From: Nymphaea colorata
Lineage: Eukaryota; Streptophyta; Magnoliopsida; Nymphaeales; Nymphaeaceae
Length of the DNA: 64,000 nucleotides
Direction of reading: 5' to 3'
Assembly (NCBI RefSeq): GCF_008831285.2
Contig: NC_045140.1
Span: forward strand, 15,932,370-15,996,369
Every line of letters starts with the position of its first letter. The first letter of the stretch is position 1. A model generated the notes under the pieces. That model did no database searches. It saw nothing but the letters and a program-made list of their open reading frames with translations, and was not told the DNA's origin. The position numbers were made by a program, and so were the translations under genes. Shown piece by piece: positions 12,030 to 23,320 of the stretch.

Positions 12030-13680
12030 ACGGCGTCCCCGGGTTTGCAAGACTGATATTGACTCATAACTAGACCCAAGTCTGACCACCGATCTATACT
12101 CACAACCAAATCCAAAGCCAACAATTTTTGAATCATCCTACAATTTTTGAATCATCCAACAATTTATGGCCCACAAAAAACCATCTCAAACTATTGGCCA
12201 ACCAACAATGATCATTGATTGAGACTCACAACCAAATTCAAATCCAATAATTTTTGAATCAGTTAAGACCACTGGTCTAGGCTGACGAGTAGGTCCAAAT
12301 CCAACAATTTCTGGCCCAGAAAAAACCACTGATCTTACCTACAACGAGATTATGTCAGACTGTTGACTGTTAAAGTCCAATAATTTTTAGATCAGATTAG
12401 ACCACTGATCTATAGCCAAATCCAACAATTTTTGGATAAGATAAAATGTCTGATCTAAAATCCATGGCAAGATCCAAATTCAACGCAATGAAAGTCTGAT
12501 ATTTTTTGGATCAGATAAGATCACTAATCCAAACTCACAAACAAATCCAAATCGAACAATTTTTGGATCAGATAAGACCGTTGTTGTAAAGTCATGTCTA
12601 GATCCAAATCCAACAATATTTTGCTTAGAGAAGACCACTGATCCAAACCTTCAGCGAGATTATCAAGTTATTGGTCAACCTAGACCGATATTGATGTCCA
12701 ATAATTTCTAGATCAGATACGACCACTGATTTGCAGCCACATCCAATAATTTTTGGATTAAATGGGACCACACATCTAAATCCATGGCTAGATCTAAATC
12801 CAACAAGATTGAAGTCCAATAATTTTTTAATCAGATAAAACCATTAATCTAGATTCACAACAAAAATCCAACAATTTTTATATGAGATAAGGCCGCTGAT
12901 CTAAAATCATGAGTAGATCCAAATCCAATAATTTCTTGCTCAGGAAGATCACTCATGGAGACCTATAATGAGATTATATCCGACTATTGGCTGCCCTACA
13001 ACGATACTGAAGTCCAAAAATTTCTAGATCAAATGAGACCACAGATCTATATCCAAATTCAACAATTTATTCACCAGATAAGACCACTTATCTATTCCCA
13101 TGGCTAGATCCAAATCCAATGAGATTGAAGTCAAATATTTTTTGGTTAAGATAAGACTACTAATCTAGACTCACATCCAAATCCAAATCCAACAATCTTT
13201 GGATTAGGTAAGATCATTGATCTTAATCCATGGCTAGATCCGAATCCAACGTGATTGAAGTACAATATTTTCTGGATCAGATACGACCACGACCACTGAT
13301 CCAGACTCACAACAAAATCCAACAATTTTTTGGATCAGATAAGACCACTGATCTAAACTCAAGACTAGATCCAAATCCAAAAATTTATAGCTCAGGAAAG
13401 AACACTTACCAGACTTACAACGAGGTTGAAGTCCAATATTTTTTTAATCAGATAAGACCATTGAAGTCCAATAATTTTTTAATCGGATAAGACCATTGAT
13501 CCAGACTAACAATCAAATCCAAATCCAACAGCTTTTAGGTTAGATAAGACGACAGATTAAGCTCATGACTAGATCCAAATCGAACAATTTCTTGCTTGGA
13601 AAAGATCACTCATCTAGACCTACAATGAGATTATATGAGACAATCGGCTGGCCTATTTAAATCATCATATCCGACCAAAC
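12030..13680. repeat. Degenerate tandem repeat array
   Basis: A recurring set of phrases fills about 1.65 kb: GATCCAAATCCAACAATTTT, then GGATCAGATAAGACCACTGA, then TC plus a variable link (ACTCACAACCAAATCC, or CATGGCTAGATCC, or ACGAGATTGAAGTCC). Each phrase returns every 60-130 bases with substitutions and small indels. The units are arranged head to tail and have no coding capacity. It looks like an old, decayed minisatellite or satellite-like block, or the inside of a repeat-rich transposon. The exact period needs a self-alignment. Confidence 0.8.
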
Positions 13681-14295
13681 TGTTGTCTCATTAATTTATG
13701 TATGCAAGTGTCTCCAAGTATATGCATCCTATGTTGGTTTAATCTAAGATCTCAACTATTGTTGTCAAAAATCAATTTTAATCGGACGGTATTTCAATTG
13801 GATAAGACATTGAGGGCATTAGATTCATCGAGTGTACCTATTGCCAAACACCCATTCAAAATCATCAGCCTTTGGATTTCATTTAAGTGGAATTCAATTG
13901 TGCTAAGTGTCATTTTATATATTCATTAGTTTTTAAGGAATTCCTTTTGTTTCTTTATTGAATTTTATATAAATATTTTATCATAATCCACAAAAGATAC
14001 AGTTGAATCACTCTATAACATTGTTTGATACAATTCAATCGCTCTATTAGAGACAAAACTATCTCACAAAGACTAGGTCGGTAAAGTTTTGTCAGTCTAC
14101 TTTAAGACTTTCCTTTTCCCACAATTGTCGGTTTCCATTTCTCTGACGAGGTCAAAGTTCAAATGTTTTAATTCAAATAAATTGTTATTCCAGTTCTTGA
14201 TCAGATAGCGGGTAATTCAAGAAAGAGATCTCCCCACGCCGCTTCCCTCACATCATCATTTTCGTTCGAGAGAGAAAGAAAGAGAGAGAGGGAGA

Positions 14296-14735
14296 GGAAA
14301 CGCGTGATCGGAGATGAGAGGAAGGGAGCGGGGTCGGTCTGCCGTCTGCACACCCACCACCGGTAGGGTCCGGCAAGGTTTCGATTGCCGGTCGTCGGAC
14401 AGGGATGGAGATCGTGCATGACCCTGGGAAGGGTGCGCTGTTCGCTAGGGTGACCTTTCATTACGACCATCCGAGGGAGCTAATGATCACCACCGGATGT
14501 CGACAGGTCGGGTCATCTACTGCGACAAGAAGGCTACCATCTCTGTGGCAATGTCCTCCCGCTCCAATCCATTCCTGAGGAAGCCGTCGTGCGCAACATC
14601 GAGCGCCATGTAGCCAACCATGGTGTTTTCGCTCGATCCTTCGGGAACTACGCACCTTTCGAAACGCATGATCAGAGATGAGAGGAAAGGTGCGGGATCG
14701 GTCTTCCGTCTGCACACCCACCACCGGTTTTGCGG
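14296..14735. repeat. Pair of imperfect direct repeats of about 70 bp
   Basis: About 14301-14368 and 14663-14731 share CGATCAGAGATGAGAGGAA-like sequence followed by GGTCGGTCTnCCGTCTGCACACCCACCACCGGT, with about six differences. Both sit in a GC-rich patch that begins with a GA run at 14270-14296. Its role is unknown; it may be a promoter or transposon end. Confidence 0.7.
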
Positions 14736-16694
14736 TTTATTAGTATTGCTGTTTCTTCTTTTATTTGGTTATATTGATTGCATATTGGTTGTTTTTCATC
14801 ATTTGATTAGTGTAGTGAGCCCAATATGTTCTTCATTGATGTTGTGATGGATCTGATCTAGGATATTGAATTGGTGTTTTTGATCTGATCTCGTCTTTGG
14901 TGTTTTTTTTTTTTTGTTTTGTGATCTTGGTTAAAGAAATCAAAGTTTACGAAGTTAAGAGACATAATATCCCAATTGATTGAGTTGTAAGGTTTTATGC
15001 TAGTTAAGTATATGGTATATGCTTGGTAACTTTAAATGCTATTTGGTTTTAACTGCATAGTCACAGAAACGAGGGAGACGCCATACTTGTGGGAAATCTT
15101 GTTGGTCATTGAAATTTGGTGAAAAAAATATACTGTAGTGGTATAAAAGAAGTGCAGTTTCTTTTTTCAGGAGAAGAAGTCGATGTTGTTGATACTTGAT
15201 ATGATACAGATATTTGAAAAGAATTAAAAATGTTTTAGAGAGAGCTAAGTTAATCCGATACGTACTAAGCATCAAATGGTCTTGTTAATACCAACCTTAT
15301 CATACTCGGCTTCATCCGACCGATACAAATTGAAATACTGGCAAATGGATTTGAATCAGCAATTTCAAGAGTACCGAGTGTCGCCTTTTGACTATTTTTA
15401 AATATTTTAAGAATTTTCATTAATTATAAACATTTTCATTTATTCTTAAGATTGTTTTTTAAAATTTCTTTTACAAAACTCTGGTAAAAACTGGAGATTT
15501 GATGAGAGTCCTCAAAATGTCAATGGATCTGGATCTTGTCCAGTTTTGGATCACGTGTGTTGCGGCGAGGGTGTATGCTCACATCTGAATTCAGAATAAA
15601 GCAATTCAAAACTGAAGAAAAATAAGCGCGATATCTGTGACGATCATGGGCATAATTGTCTTTTCAGAGAAAAACCGTCACATGAAGCCAGCGTTGAGGA
15701 GGCAACTTGTCCAATCATCCCATTGTCGAAAAGTGATGCGTGGGACCCATCCCATTTGAAAACACTAGAAAAACCGTGGGGAATTGCAGTTAAAACAGAA
15801 ATCAAGAATCCGGATAGCACTAACCAAGGATGCGCTGAGGAGGTTCCCCAAGAAGCAATTCGCCAGGACTCGACATTCCACCCTTCAGTGGTATGCCGTT
15901 TCCCCTGCTTCTTGCTGCCATCCTTTTGTTTGTTTCCTCTCGCTGCGGTAGTGATCGTGAAATCTCGATTTGCTGGTCCTTTTCCTCTCGCTGCGGTAGT
16001 GATCGTGAAGTCTCGATTTGCTGGTCCTTCTTCTGACTTGGCGCGTCTTTTTTATCGTTGCCACGGACGTGATTGTAGGTATTCTTGGATTTCTCGGTTT
16101 TGGTTAGGTTGACGCTTCGTTTTGTGGTATTCTTCGAATTTGGTCTTGGTGGTTGCGTGTTTGGGTCAGGAGAACGATGCGAGAAGTTTGATCACAACGG
16201 ATCTTGATTTCATGTGCCTGTTCCTGTTCTATTTGTAGTCGTTCTGTTTGCTGCATCTTGATGCAGTATTGTCGTATCTCGTTCCTTTTCCCACGCTGAT
16301 TGCTTGGAGATGGTCCTTTTAGTTCTTTTGATTTCAGAGAAAATTGCGGTTGTTTTGATTGATTGTTTGTCTAGACCTGTCTATTCAATTTCAATTTGTC
16401 GGATGGTAGTTTCTGGACTTTACTTTTGGTGGCAGTTCTGGATTTTCTCCTTTCTTTGCTCAATTATGGTCTCTGTCTTCCTTGATTGAATTTGGTTGGG
16501 AAATAAAGTAACTCGAGGTCGATTGTCCATGCCTTCATAAGAATCTGTTTCACCAGATGGGAGGCTTCTTTTACAGGACGGCGTTTGTGCAAGGCAACAT
16601 AAGCAGCACCTTTCTCTTCTTGAAATGCTTGAAGGAACATCCCAAACTGTTGATTTGGGTGAACAATAATAGAAAGCAGTCTCAGAACGAGCAT
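14736..16694. other. Intergenic or leader-like sequence up to the gap
   Basis: 15300-16690 is less AT-rich and resembles a plant promoter plus leader intron, but no coding exon can be assigned. On the minus strand next to the gap (16690-16500) two frames are open. One reads FGMFLQAFQEEKGAAYVALH, which I do not recognise. Any gene here would continue into the gap. Confidence 0.3.
15933..16028. repeat. 48-bp perfect-phase tandem duplication
   Basis: Two adjacent 48-base units beginning TTTCCTCTCGCTGCGGTAGT differ at one position only, so the duplication is recent or conserved. Confidence 0.95.
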
Positions 16695-16794
16695 NNNNNN
16701 NNNNNNNNNNNNNNNNNNNNNNNNNNNNNNNNNNNNNNNNNNNNNNNNNNNNNNNNNNNNNNNNNNNNNNNNNNNNNNNNNNNNNNNNNNNNNN
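16695..16794. other. Assembly gap of exactly 100 N
   Basis: 100 consecutive N, the usual placeholder for a gap of unknown size. The right flank begins exactly at the first base of the large duplicated segment. Confidence 0.98.
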
Positions 16795-19246
16795 TGTCGC
16801 AGGCTGCAAACGTCCGCCCAAGAAAGACACAAGTTTTGTTTATTATTTAAATGCTGTTAAGAACATGCCATCCGATTTAACAGTATCAGAAGGCTGGTTT
16901 ATCGTTGAACCACCGAAGTAGCGACCAGCGAAACTACCAATACATATATTACGTAAGTGACCAGCCATCGTTATTCTCATTCTTTTTCTCCGAAGATATC
17001 GTGATTCTCATTATTTTTCTCCCAAGATTTACGTACGACGATCGGACATCGTTTTATTTTATTGATGTTTTTCTTTAATCGCATCGGCTCCTAATGCTTC
17101 CGAACTGTGTGTTTTGCAGGTTTCCTCCTTTTCCATCGCTTATCCTTCCTTCCCGTGTTCGCTCTATGGGTTCCCTCGTTTACAGGAGCGCGGAAGTTCA
17201 ATTTCTTGAGGAGATTCAAAAACCTAGGGTAGCAGAGGGCCCATCATGTCGCCTGGGGTTCTGATCTCCAGAGGACGTCAAGATCGAGAGTGTTCCACGG
17301 CAAGAATTAGGTCGGCATTGAGACACCATGAGATCAACGCCTCTGCTTCATGAGATGTCAGTCCTTCAATTAGGAAAGATGTCTAAGCATTCGTTTTGGA
17401 CGGAACGGGGTGGCCAGGTGATTTGATGTTTGTTGCTTGTGATTTGCGTCTATTTTACAATGTGACGTTGTCTTCTGATGTTGTTATGGTTGTGATACAG
17501 GTTAAAGTACACATTACCCGGAAGGACATGACCTACGAAGTGAGCTAGCACCTTGATTCGTTCCTAAATTGGGTAAGACATAGTTGATCGTCCAATAATT
17601 GATGTTGTTTGACATAGCTGCTTTATCCCCAAAAAAAATTCAGTGTCTTTGTGATTGACTCGATCAATGTTGTGCTGAGATGCTTGGAACATGATCATGT
17701 ATCTTGATAATTTGCATCTGTTGAGAAGAAGGTAATGCCCTTAGGTTAAAAACAATGGTAAATACAACAGTTGTATGGAAATAGCTTATAGAAGTACTGC
17801 AATTCCATGTCCTTAGGTTGAAAATCCAATGGTAAAACATATTAAAGGTGTTATCAGATTCCTCCCCGTGGTCCAGAGCATCAAAGTTTGCTTCCTGATA
17901 TCTTAAATTGGTGCGTACTTCAATTTTATTTTGCCTGAGTTATGCAGTACTTGGTGTCATTTGTAGCATTTGGTTGCAATCAGCTAGTTGCTGTTGTTTG
18001 CAATGACCTCTCTTGTTATGGATGAGTTAAAAATGAGTCTCATTGTCATTGTGAAGATACTTCTGCACATATTAAGGTAATCACTTCCTTGTTGTTGATG
18101 CTTTATTTTCTTCTTTGTCATGCCTACTTTGTTTATCAGTGGGCCCGATCAATGCAGATGCCATTGAGAGGGAAAACTCATATTTCTTTGCATTGAACTT
18201 GTTCAACTTGAAAAGGGCTCCTTTCTCATTTCTTGTACATTCACAATCCAATGCCTCTATCAAAGAATCTTGGATAAGACAAGTCTGTTGTCTTGCTCTC
18301 TTATGATTAATGCATTTGCAGATATAGTAATGTCAATCTTTGTGAAGTTAAAAGAGTCACAGTGCACTATGCATGTGACATCACAACTAAGTTTTGTTTT
18401 CTGGACCTTGTTACCCATTGTAAAATATTTAAGGAAAAACTGAACGAATTAAACTTGTTCTCATGCCACAATGGTTTGGAATTAAATTTTATGAGAATGC
18501 AAAGCACTAGACATTTTTTTGTTTATTCATGGTTCTCGGTTTGGTAGTTCATGAAAACAAAGCTTATTGTCAGATTCTGATTCCTTGATTGCAGAAGAAC
18601 TTCTTTTGTTTCCGATAATGTTGACATGCATTTTTCACAGTTAATCCTGTAGACATTTGGCTTCTGTGAGCCTCCTGGGATTTGCCCAAGTTCTGTGGTG
18701 TTTATTTATTTTATCAAGGAGACTACGATGGCTTGCTTTGGTTTCGGTGCATTTCATGAAATAGGTTCATATGGCCCTGGAGTGTTAGTGATTGACAACC
18801 TTAGCAAGGCAAAATCTTGAAGAACATAGTTCTGTTGATAATGCTTCATATATCTCTTGAAAACTTTGGCATTTAAAAACTTTTAGAAAGTGTAGGTGAG
18901 CAGTAATAAATGATAAAAACTATATGTAGCTTAATAACAAAGGCTTTCACAATTAGCGTAATCAAATAAATGCATAAAAACATAGATGATGGAACAAAAA
19001 GCATATCTAGAATGTAGAAAGAACTAAATAAACAAAGAGTACTTGAGAGTATCAATGATGTTCCTGTGGGAAAATTGATAGGAATAAAATACCGTGTAGT
19101 TTACCTGAATGAGAAAGTCAAAGCGGAAGGGAACCATGGAACTGATTTGGACCAGGATCTGTTTTCTATATAATTGCATTTACTACCAAGTTTTATGAAA
19201 AAGTTTGAATTTTAAAGATGATTCTTAACTGCAGCATGATTTTGAT

Positions 19247-19505
19247 TAGGCTTGGGCATCCGGCCGGCCTGACACCCGAAAATCTACTACGGGCCCGGTC
19301 CGATACCCGACATCCGAGCTCGGGCCCGGCCCGGTTAAATAAAAATATTTTTTAATGTGCAATATTTTTTTAAATATAAAAAAATATTTTAAATAATATA
19401 TATTATTAAATAAAAATAATACAAAAAAATAAATTGGGCTGAATCAGGCCCCACCGGGCCGACCCGGGCTGAACTTTTCGGGCCTGGGCTCGATGCCCAG
19501 GCTTA
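19247..19505. mobile_element. hAT-type MITE, copy A
   Basis: A 259-base non-coding element. Its left end TAGGCTTGGGCATC and its right end, whose reverse complement is TAAGCCTGGGCATC, form a terminal inverted repeat. It is flanked on both sides by the same 8 bases ATTTTGAT (19239-19246 and 19506-19513), a perfect target-site duplication of the length made by hAT transposases. Both subterminal parts are GC-rich (CGGGCCCGG words) and the centre is extremely AT-rich. It encodes nothing and would depend on a transposase elsewhere. Confidence 0.88.
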
Positions 19506-19521
19506 ATTTTGATCCTATGAG

Positions 19522-19522
19522 T

Positions 19523-19579
<57 letters not shown>

Positions 19580-19580
19580 G
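19522..19580. repeat. (GT)n(GA)n microsatellite, copy A
   Basis: GT run followed by a GA run, directly next to the MITE. The run lengths differ from those in copy B at 28294-28349. Confidence 0.95.
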
Positions 19581-21700
19581 TTATGTTTTTGCATAACCTA
19601 TTTGCTGAGCTGATTATTTTTGGGTCCAACACTTTGTAAAAGTTGGTAGGAAGCATTCTTGATCTCCTCTAAGGGAGATGTGTATCTTCCTACATGAAGG
19701 ACATGAACCCCTTCAACTATTTCAACCTGGCGTTGTCCAATAAGGGAGAGCTGGAGAGGACATGTTTTCCCTATTGTTAGGAGACAAACAAAGAACGTGA
19801 TTATACAATTTTCATGTACCACTGATCCAGAGAACAATCATCTTAGCTTATGTTCAGATTTGAATATTTTCAGTAAGAGCTCTGAACTTTTGTCTATCCT
19901 TTGATCAATGGACATTTTTGTCTAACCTCTGTCAAAATTTTAATAAATTTTCAGTTGTGTTATCAACAGGCACCGTGTAGTTCAATATCTAATTCATCTA
20001 ACTGGTATCTCTGCACAGCAAATTGCCATTCTCATATTGGCAAGCGAAATCCATCTTTGCCTAAAGTTTTCCATGTTAGCCTTTAGAAATGACAATTATA
20101 GATGCTTTTCTTAGATGAAATGATATAAGCACCACTGGCACATTTTCAAATGACAGAAACCCATTTAGGCAGGGATGAAAGCCTTGTCTTCTGCCTTTGC
20201 CAATATTTGCCTTCTACCTGGATATATCCTTGCTGGTGTCTGTTATTTAAATCCACAAAATTGCTTTTCTTATTCAGCTAGAAGAAAATATGTCTATGCT
20301 TATGCATATGGTCATTGGTGTTTGATAGTTGTGGAAGGCATCTCTTATTTTTTAAAGAAACCACTCATTCGGCTGATTTGACTTCAGGGATCATGGGCTG
20401 TTCATCAGCAGCATTTAAGGGTGAGGTCACCTTTCTTCTCCTTTTAGCTGGTTTGAGGAAGGGAAGTGATGCTGTATTGATGATAAACTCTTAAAGAAGC
20501 TGATCAGCTAATATTAGAAACATGTCATTGAGGTGCTGTCCAGTGGGTCTTGGACCAGGTGGTGAGGAAGGAACCAATTGAAGCGAGAAGCTCATTTAAG
20601 GCAAGACACTTTCTTTTGTTTTGTGTTCTTTCATCCAATTCTAGGATAACTATAGAGTGAAGTAAGACAATGTGTGGTCTGTGTCTGGATGCATGAAGGA
20701 TATTTGACCTGTTGTAGGTGCTTGAAGAACCCCAACTTGGTGTTGAGGAAGTTCATGGGCAGAAACATGATTCATAGACAAAAGCAGACCAGGTTTGAAA
20801 CTTGTCTAGCTAGGTATGGTGGTGATTTTTCTCGTACTTGTTCATGTAGCTGCATTTATAGTGAGGTACCTTGCTGCTTGAGTTTGCATAAAAATTTGTT
20901 TTGAGTTGGGATACTTTAAGAGAGAGAGAGAGAGATAAGATTGGTGAATCTTGTACTTGAGCTGTCGAGGATGGGATTCAAGTGGTCTCATTTTTGTTGT
21001 GAAGAAGTTGCTGTCCGGTCTGCTTTACCAATCTCTCTTTCATAGTTGTTGTCTAATGCGTGTGGCAGGCTTGTAAAGTTGTGGAGGGCTAAAGGTGTTC
21101 CAAAAACTGAATGAGAAGCAAACTACAGCACTTCCCGTGGTGACATGTCAGAGGCCAAAGATGGTAGGGGATTCAATATTTGCGGGTATTTGATTTTCGA
21201 AAGCATTTGTTTTGGTTCTTATCCTTATTTATTGATTGATCAAATCCAATGTTTTTGCTAGTCTTTAGAAAACAATCGCTGCATTTAATTGAGTTCTAGT
21301 CATTTGATCTTCTTGTGTAACTGACAGTAGTTTCATGTTTTATTTGTCTGTGCACAGGCTGTCTATCAAAATGCATGACAGATTAGTTTATTATCTGTTA
21401 CGCTTTGAGTGGGAAGGCTTGGGATCTTATGCATCAGCACTGGGTATCGTTTTTTTCTTTTCAACGCTGACGTTTTTTGTTTTTAAATAAGTATAAATGG
21501 AAATTAATAAGAACTGTAACATTCACTATAATCCTATAAGTCATGTTGCTCTTATTGTTGTCCTATTTCCGTCTTCGCCTAAGAGTCTAATAGTCTATGC
21601 TAACTGCCGTTATCATCACAGTGGTGATTTTAAAGTCTCTCTCTTCTTATGCAAATGTTTTTTTATGTGCAGTTAATCCGATCCAGTTGTTTCTTGAGTA

Positions 21701-21806
21701 GATCCAAATTGAAAAACCAATAGAAGTATTTGCACCAAAAGATGTGGAGTATTTGGTGGACTATTGAAGTACAGTGACAACGAATCCATATTTCCTAAAA
21801 TGCTTG
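21701..21806 (+). pseudogene. MOB1 (Mob kinase activator) exon fragment, copy A
   Basis: Reads IQIEKPIEVFAPKDVEYLVD, then Y and a stop. A frame change follows, and in the new frame the sequence continues as DNESIFPKML before a GT donor. This matches the MOB1 segment with ADG.QIKKPIEVSAP, YVEYLMDWIE and QLDDE..FPQ.LG. MOB1 is the co-activator of NDR/LATS-type kinases in the Hippo-like pathway. The conserved YRWADG start is missing here but partly kept in the third copy at 33899. The intron context (a GCAG acceptor at 21669-21672, a donor after the exon) shows a DNA-level copy, not a processed transcript. It is non-functional. Confidence 0.8.
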
Positions 21807-22419
21807 GTAAGATTCTTTCCTTGTTAGATATAGGTTTTCTTCCTTACTTTGTAGCATAGTTAGAAATAACGTTTCGATGCTTTGAACTGCATGGTTTTTC
21901 TCGGATATTACACGGCGAGGTTGAAAAATAACAAAGAGAAAAATATGAAAGAAATACAGAATGTTTAGGTTCAGTACCACAGACATCCAAGACCTTAGGT
22001 ATCAAACTGAGGTACATTCCTCAAAACATTTCACATCATTTTTTGCAATCGTATTATCACAATCGCGTTGCCGTAATTTCAATGGCAAAGGAAATTCAAG
22101 AATTGAAATAGGAAAAAACGTGGACTGCAACTTTTGATCAATAAATCAAATTAGAATGAGAAACTATTTAATATTAGGAAGCCCGACTATGAATAGAGAG
22201 TGCAAGTTCCTTGAGTGCGGAATTCAAAATAATAAGTGAATTTTGAGTATAGTTTATTAAACATATCAATATGTTTAAACATGAACCCCTCTAAAAATAA
22301 AAAAAAATGTGACTATATGAAAAGAAAATAGAATGAGATATAAGCGTTAATCTCAAAACAGAGGGTGAAAGAGAGGATCAGGCGCTTGAAGTGCACGCCT
22401 CATCGATGTGGGGGCGTGT

Positions 22420-22660
22420 GCTTCAACAAAACTGGCCTATTTTACTAGTCGGTTACGTGTGGTTATATTAAGGTATACCGGTGCGGAAAAGCACCGCTGT
22501 AGGTCTATAGCGGTGATGACCTATATCGGCGATGATGAGCACCGGTATAACTATCTATAGCGGCGCAGTCCCCCACCGCTATAAGTTGATACAGCGACGA
22601 CATAAACCACCGGTATAGACATATAACGGTGGTTTTTCCAAACATGTGGGCGCGTTTGTG
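22420..22660. repeat. Cluster of ACCGGTAT / AGCGGTG dyad motifs, copy A
   Basis: Within about 200 bases the words TATACCGGTG, CACCGCTGTAGG, TATAGCGGTGATG, CACCGGTATA, CCACCGCTATA, CCACCGGTATAG and ATAACGGTGGTT alternate on both strands about every 20-30 bases. Such arrays of short dyad motifs are typical of subterminal transposase-binding regions of CACTA-like elements, but no CACTA terminus was located. Confidence 0.6.
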
Positions 22661-23099
22661 TTGCTTCCAGTGCCGACAAAACATGCATTTTCATGCCTCA
22701 AGGGTTCAAAACCAGTAAAGTTTTTCAGTAAGTAAGTAGAGCAACAACAATTGAGATTACTTCTAAGTTGAGATCATTTGCATCCAACTTTTTTATGTGG
22801 TTCGGTCAAATATCAGATCCAATTTGGATTTATTAACATCCCTATTTAGGACAAGGTGTTGTACTAGCCAGTAAGTAACTCCTTCAAGTTGTAGATTTGT
22901 AGTATTGTAAATTTGAAATTGACTTGGGGTTGATAAAAATTTTTGTTAATTTCATAAGCTGAAATAGTTACTAAAGCTACGTTTCTTTTGGGTTTCTTTC
23001 CTTTCGTTTTTAGTTTTTTATATGGATATGTCTATGCTTGCATTCTCTTTCCTGTTTTTTGGCTTCGTAATTGGTGAATTCCATCACTCGGTTTTGCAG

Positions 23100-23320
23100 C
23101 CAATCTGTTTCTTGGAGCTATATATGAGCATTCATGTAGCCAATGGAGCCGCCAAGTGTTGCTATCAAGTATTTGTTTGGGAAGATTGAAGAGGTGCTTG
23201 GGCTAGGCTGCCATTGCTTGCCTTGGTTTTTTCCCACTCATCCTGTTGGATTTCTACCATTGAGACATCGGATGTCAAGTTTGAAAACCAATACAAAGTT
23301 TCCTATTTTTCTTCATCAGT
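23100..23320 (+). pseudogene. HIR (hypersensitive-induced reaction, band-7/SPFH family) exon fragment
   Basis: After a TTTTGCAG acceptor (ending at 23099), the frame from 23143 gives VAIKYLFGKIEEVLGLGCHC, then LPWFF. This matches the N-terminal segment of HIR proteins (VDQSTVAIKE.FGKFDEVL.PGCHCLPWC), membrane-associated SPFH proteins involved in the hypersensitive response. Then the frame shifts: LPLRH in one frame and SDVKFEN in another correspond to LSLR.QQLDVRCE. Only this exon is present; the copy is broken. It lies in the unique interval between duplication copies A and B. Confidence 0.72.

Larger units (their letters stand above)
16795..22945 (+). repeat. Large direct duplication, copy A
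   Basis: It starts TGTCGCAGGCTGCAAACGTC directly after the gap and matches 25542-32760 almost base for base. The offset is 8747 at the start, about 8772 from 19.2 to 21.4 kb and about 9830 after 21450. Copy A lacks a 1061-base block present in copy B. Between 17.74 and 18.72 kb nearly all differences are single-base omissions in copy A, whereas after 21.6 kb there are real substitutions and short indels in both directions. The end of homology is at the TTGGGGTTGATAAAAATT phrase. No intact gene was found inside. Coding-like scraps such as MGSLVYRSAEVQFLEEIQKP (17166 onwards) hit stops and match no family I know. Confidence 0.93.

Noticed and set aside
11990-12045. Minus-strand DAVLLADMSSNFCS, resembling the phosphoserine aminotransferase motif LVADMSSNFCSKP
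   Set aside because: Only about 14 codons match, the flanks are tandem-repeat sequence and the following VDVSK..YAGAQKN motif is absent; too short to claim.
15723-16112. 129-codon plus-strand reading frame
   Set aside because: Contains the 48-bp tandem duplication translated in frame, has no recognisable domain, and the base composition resembles a leader region.
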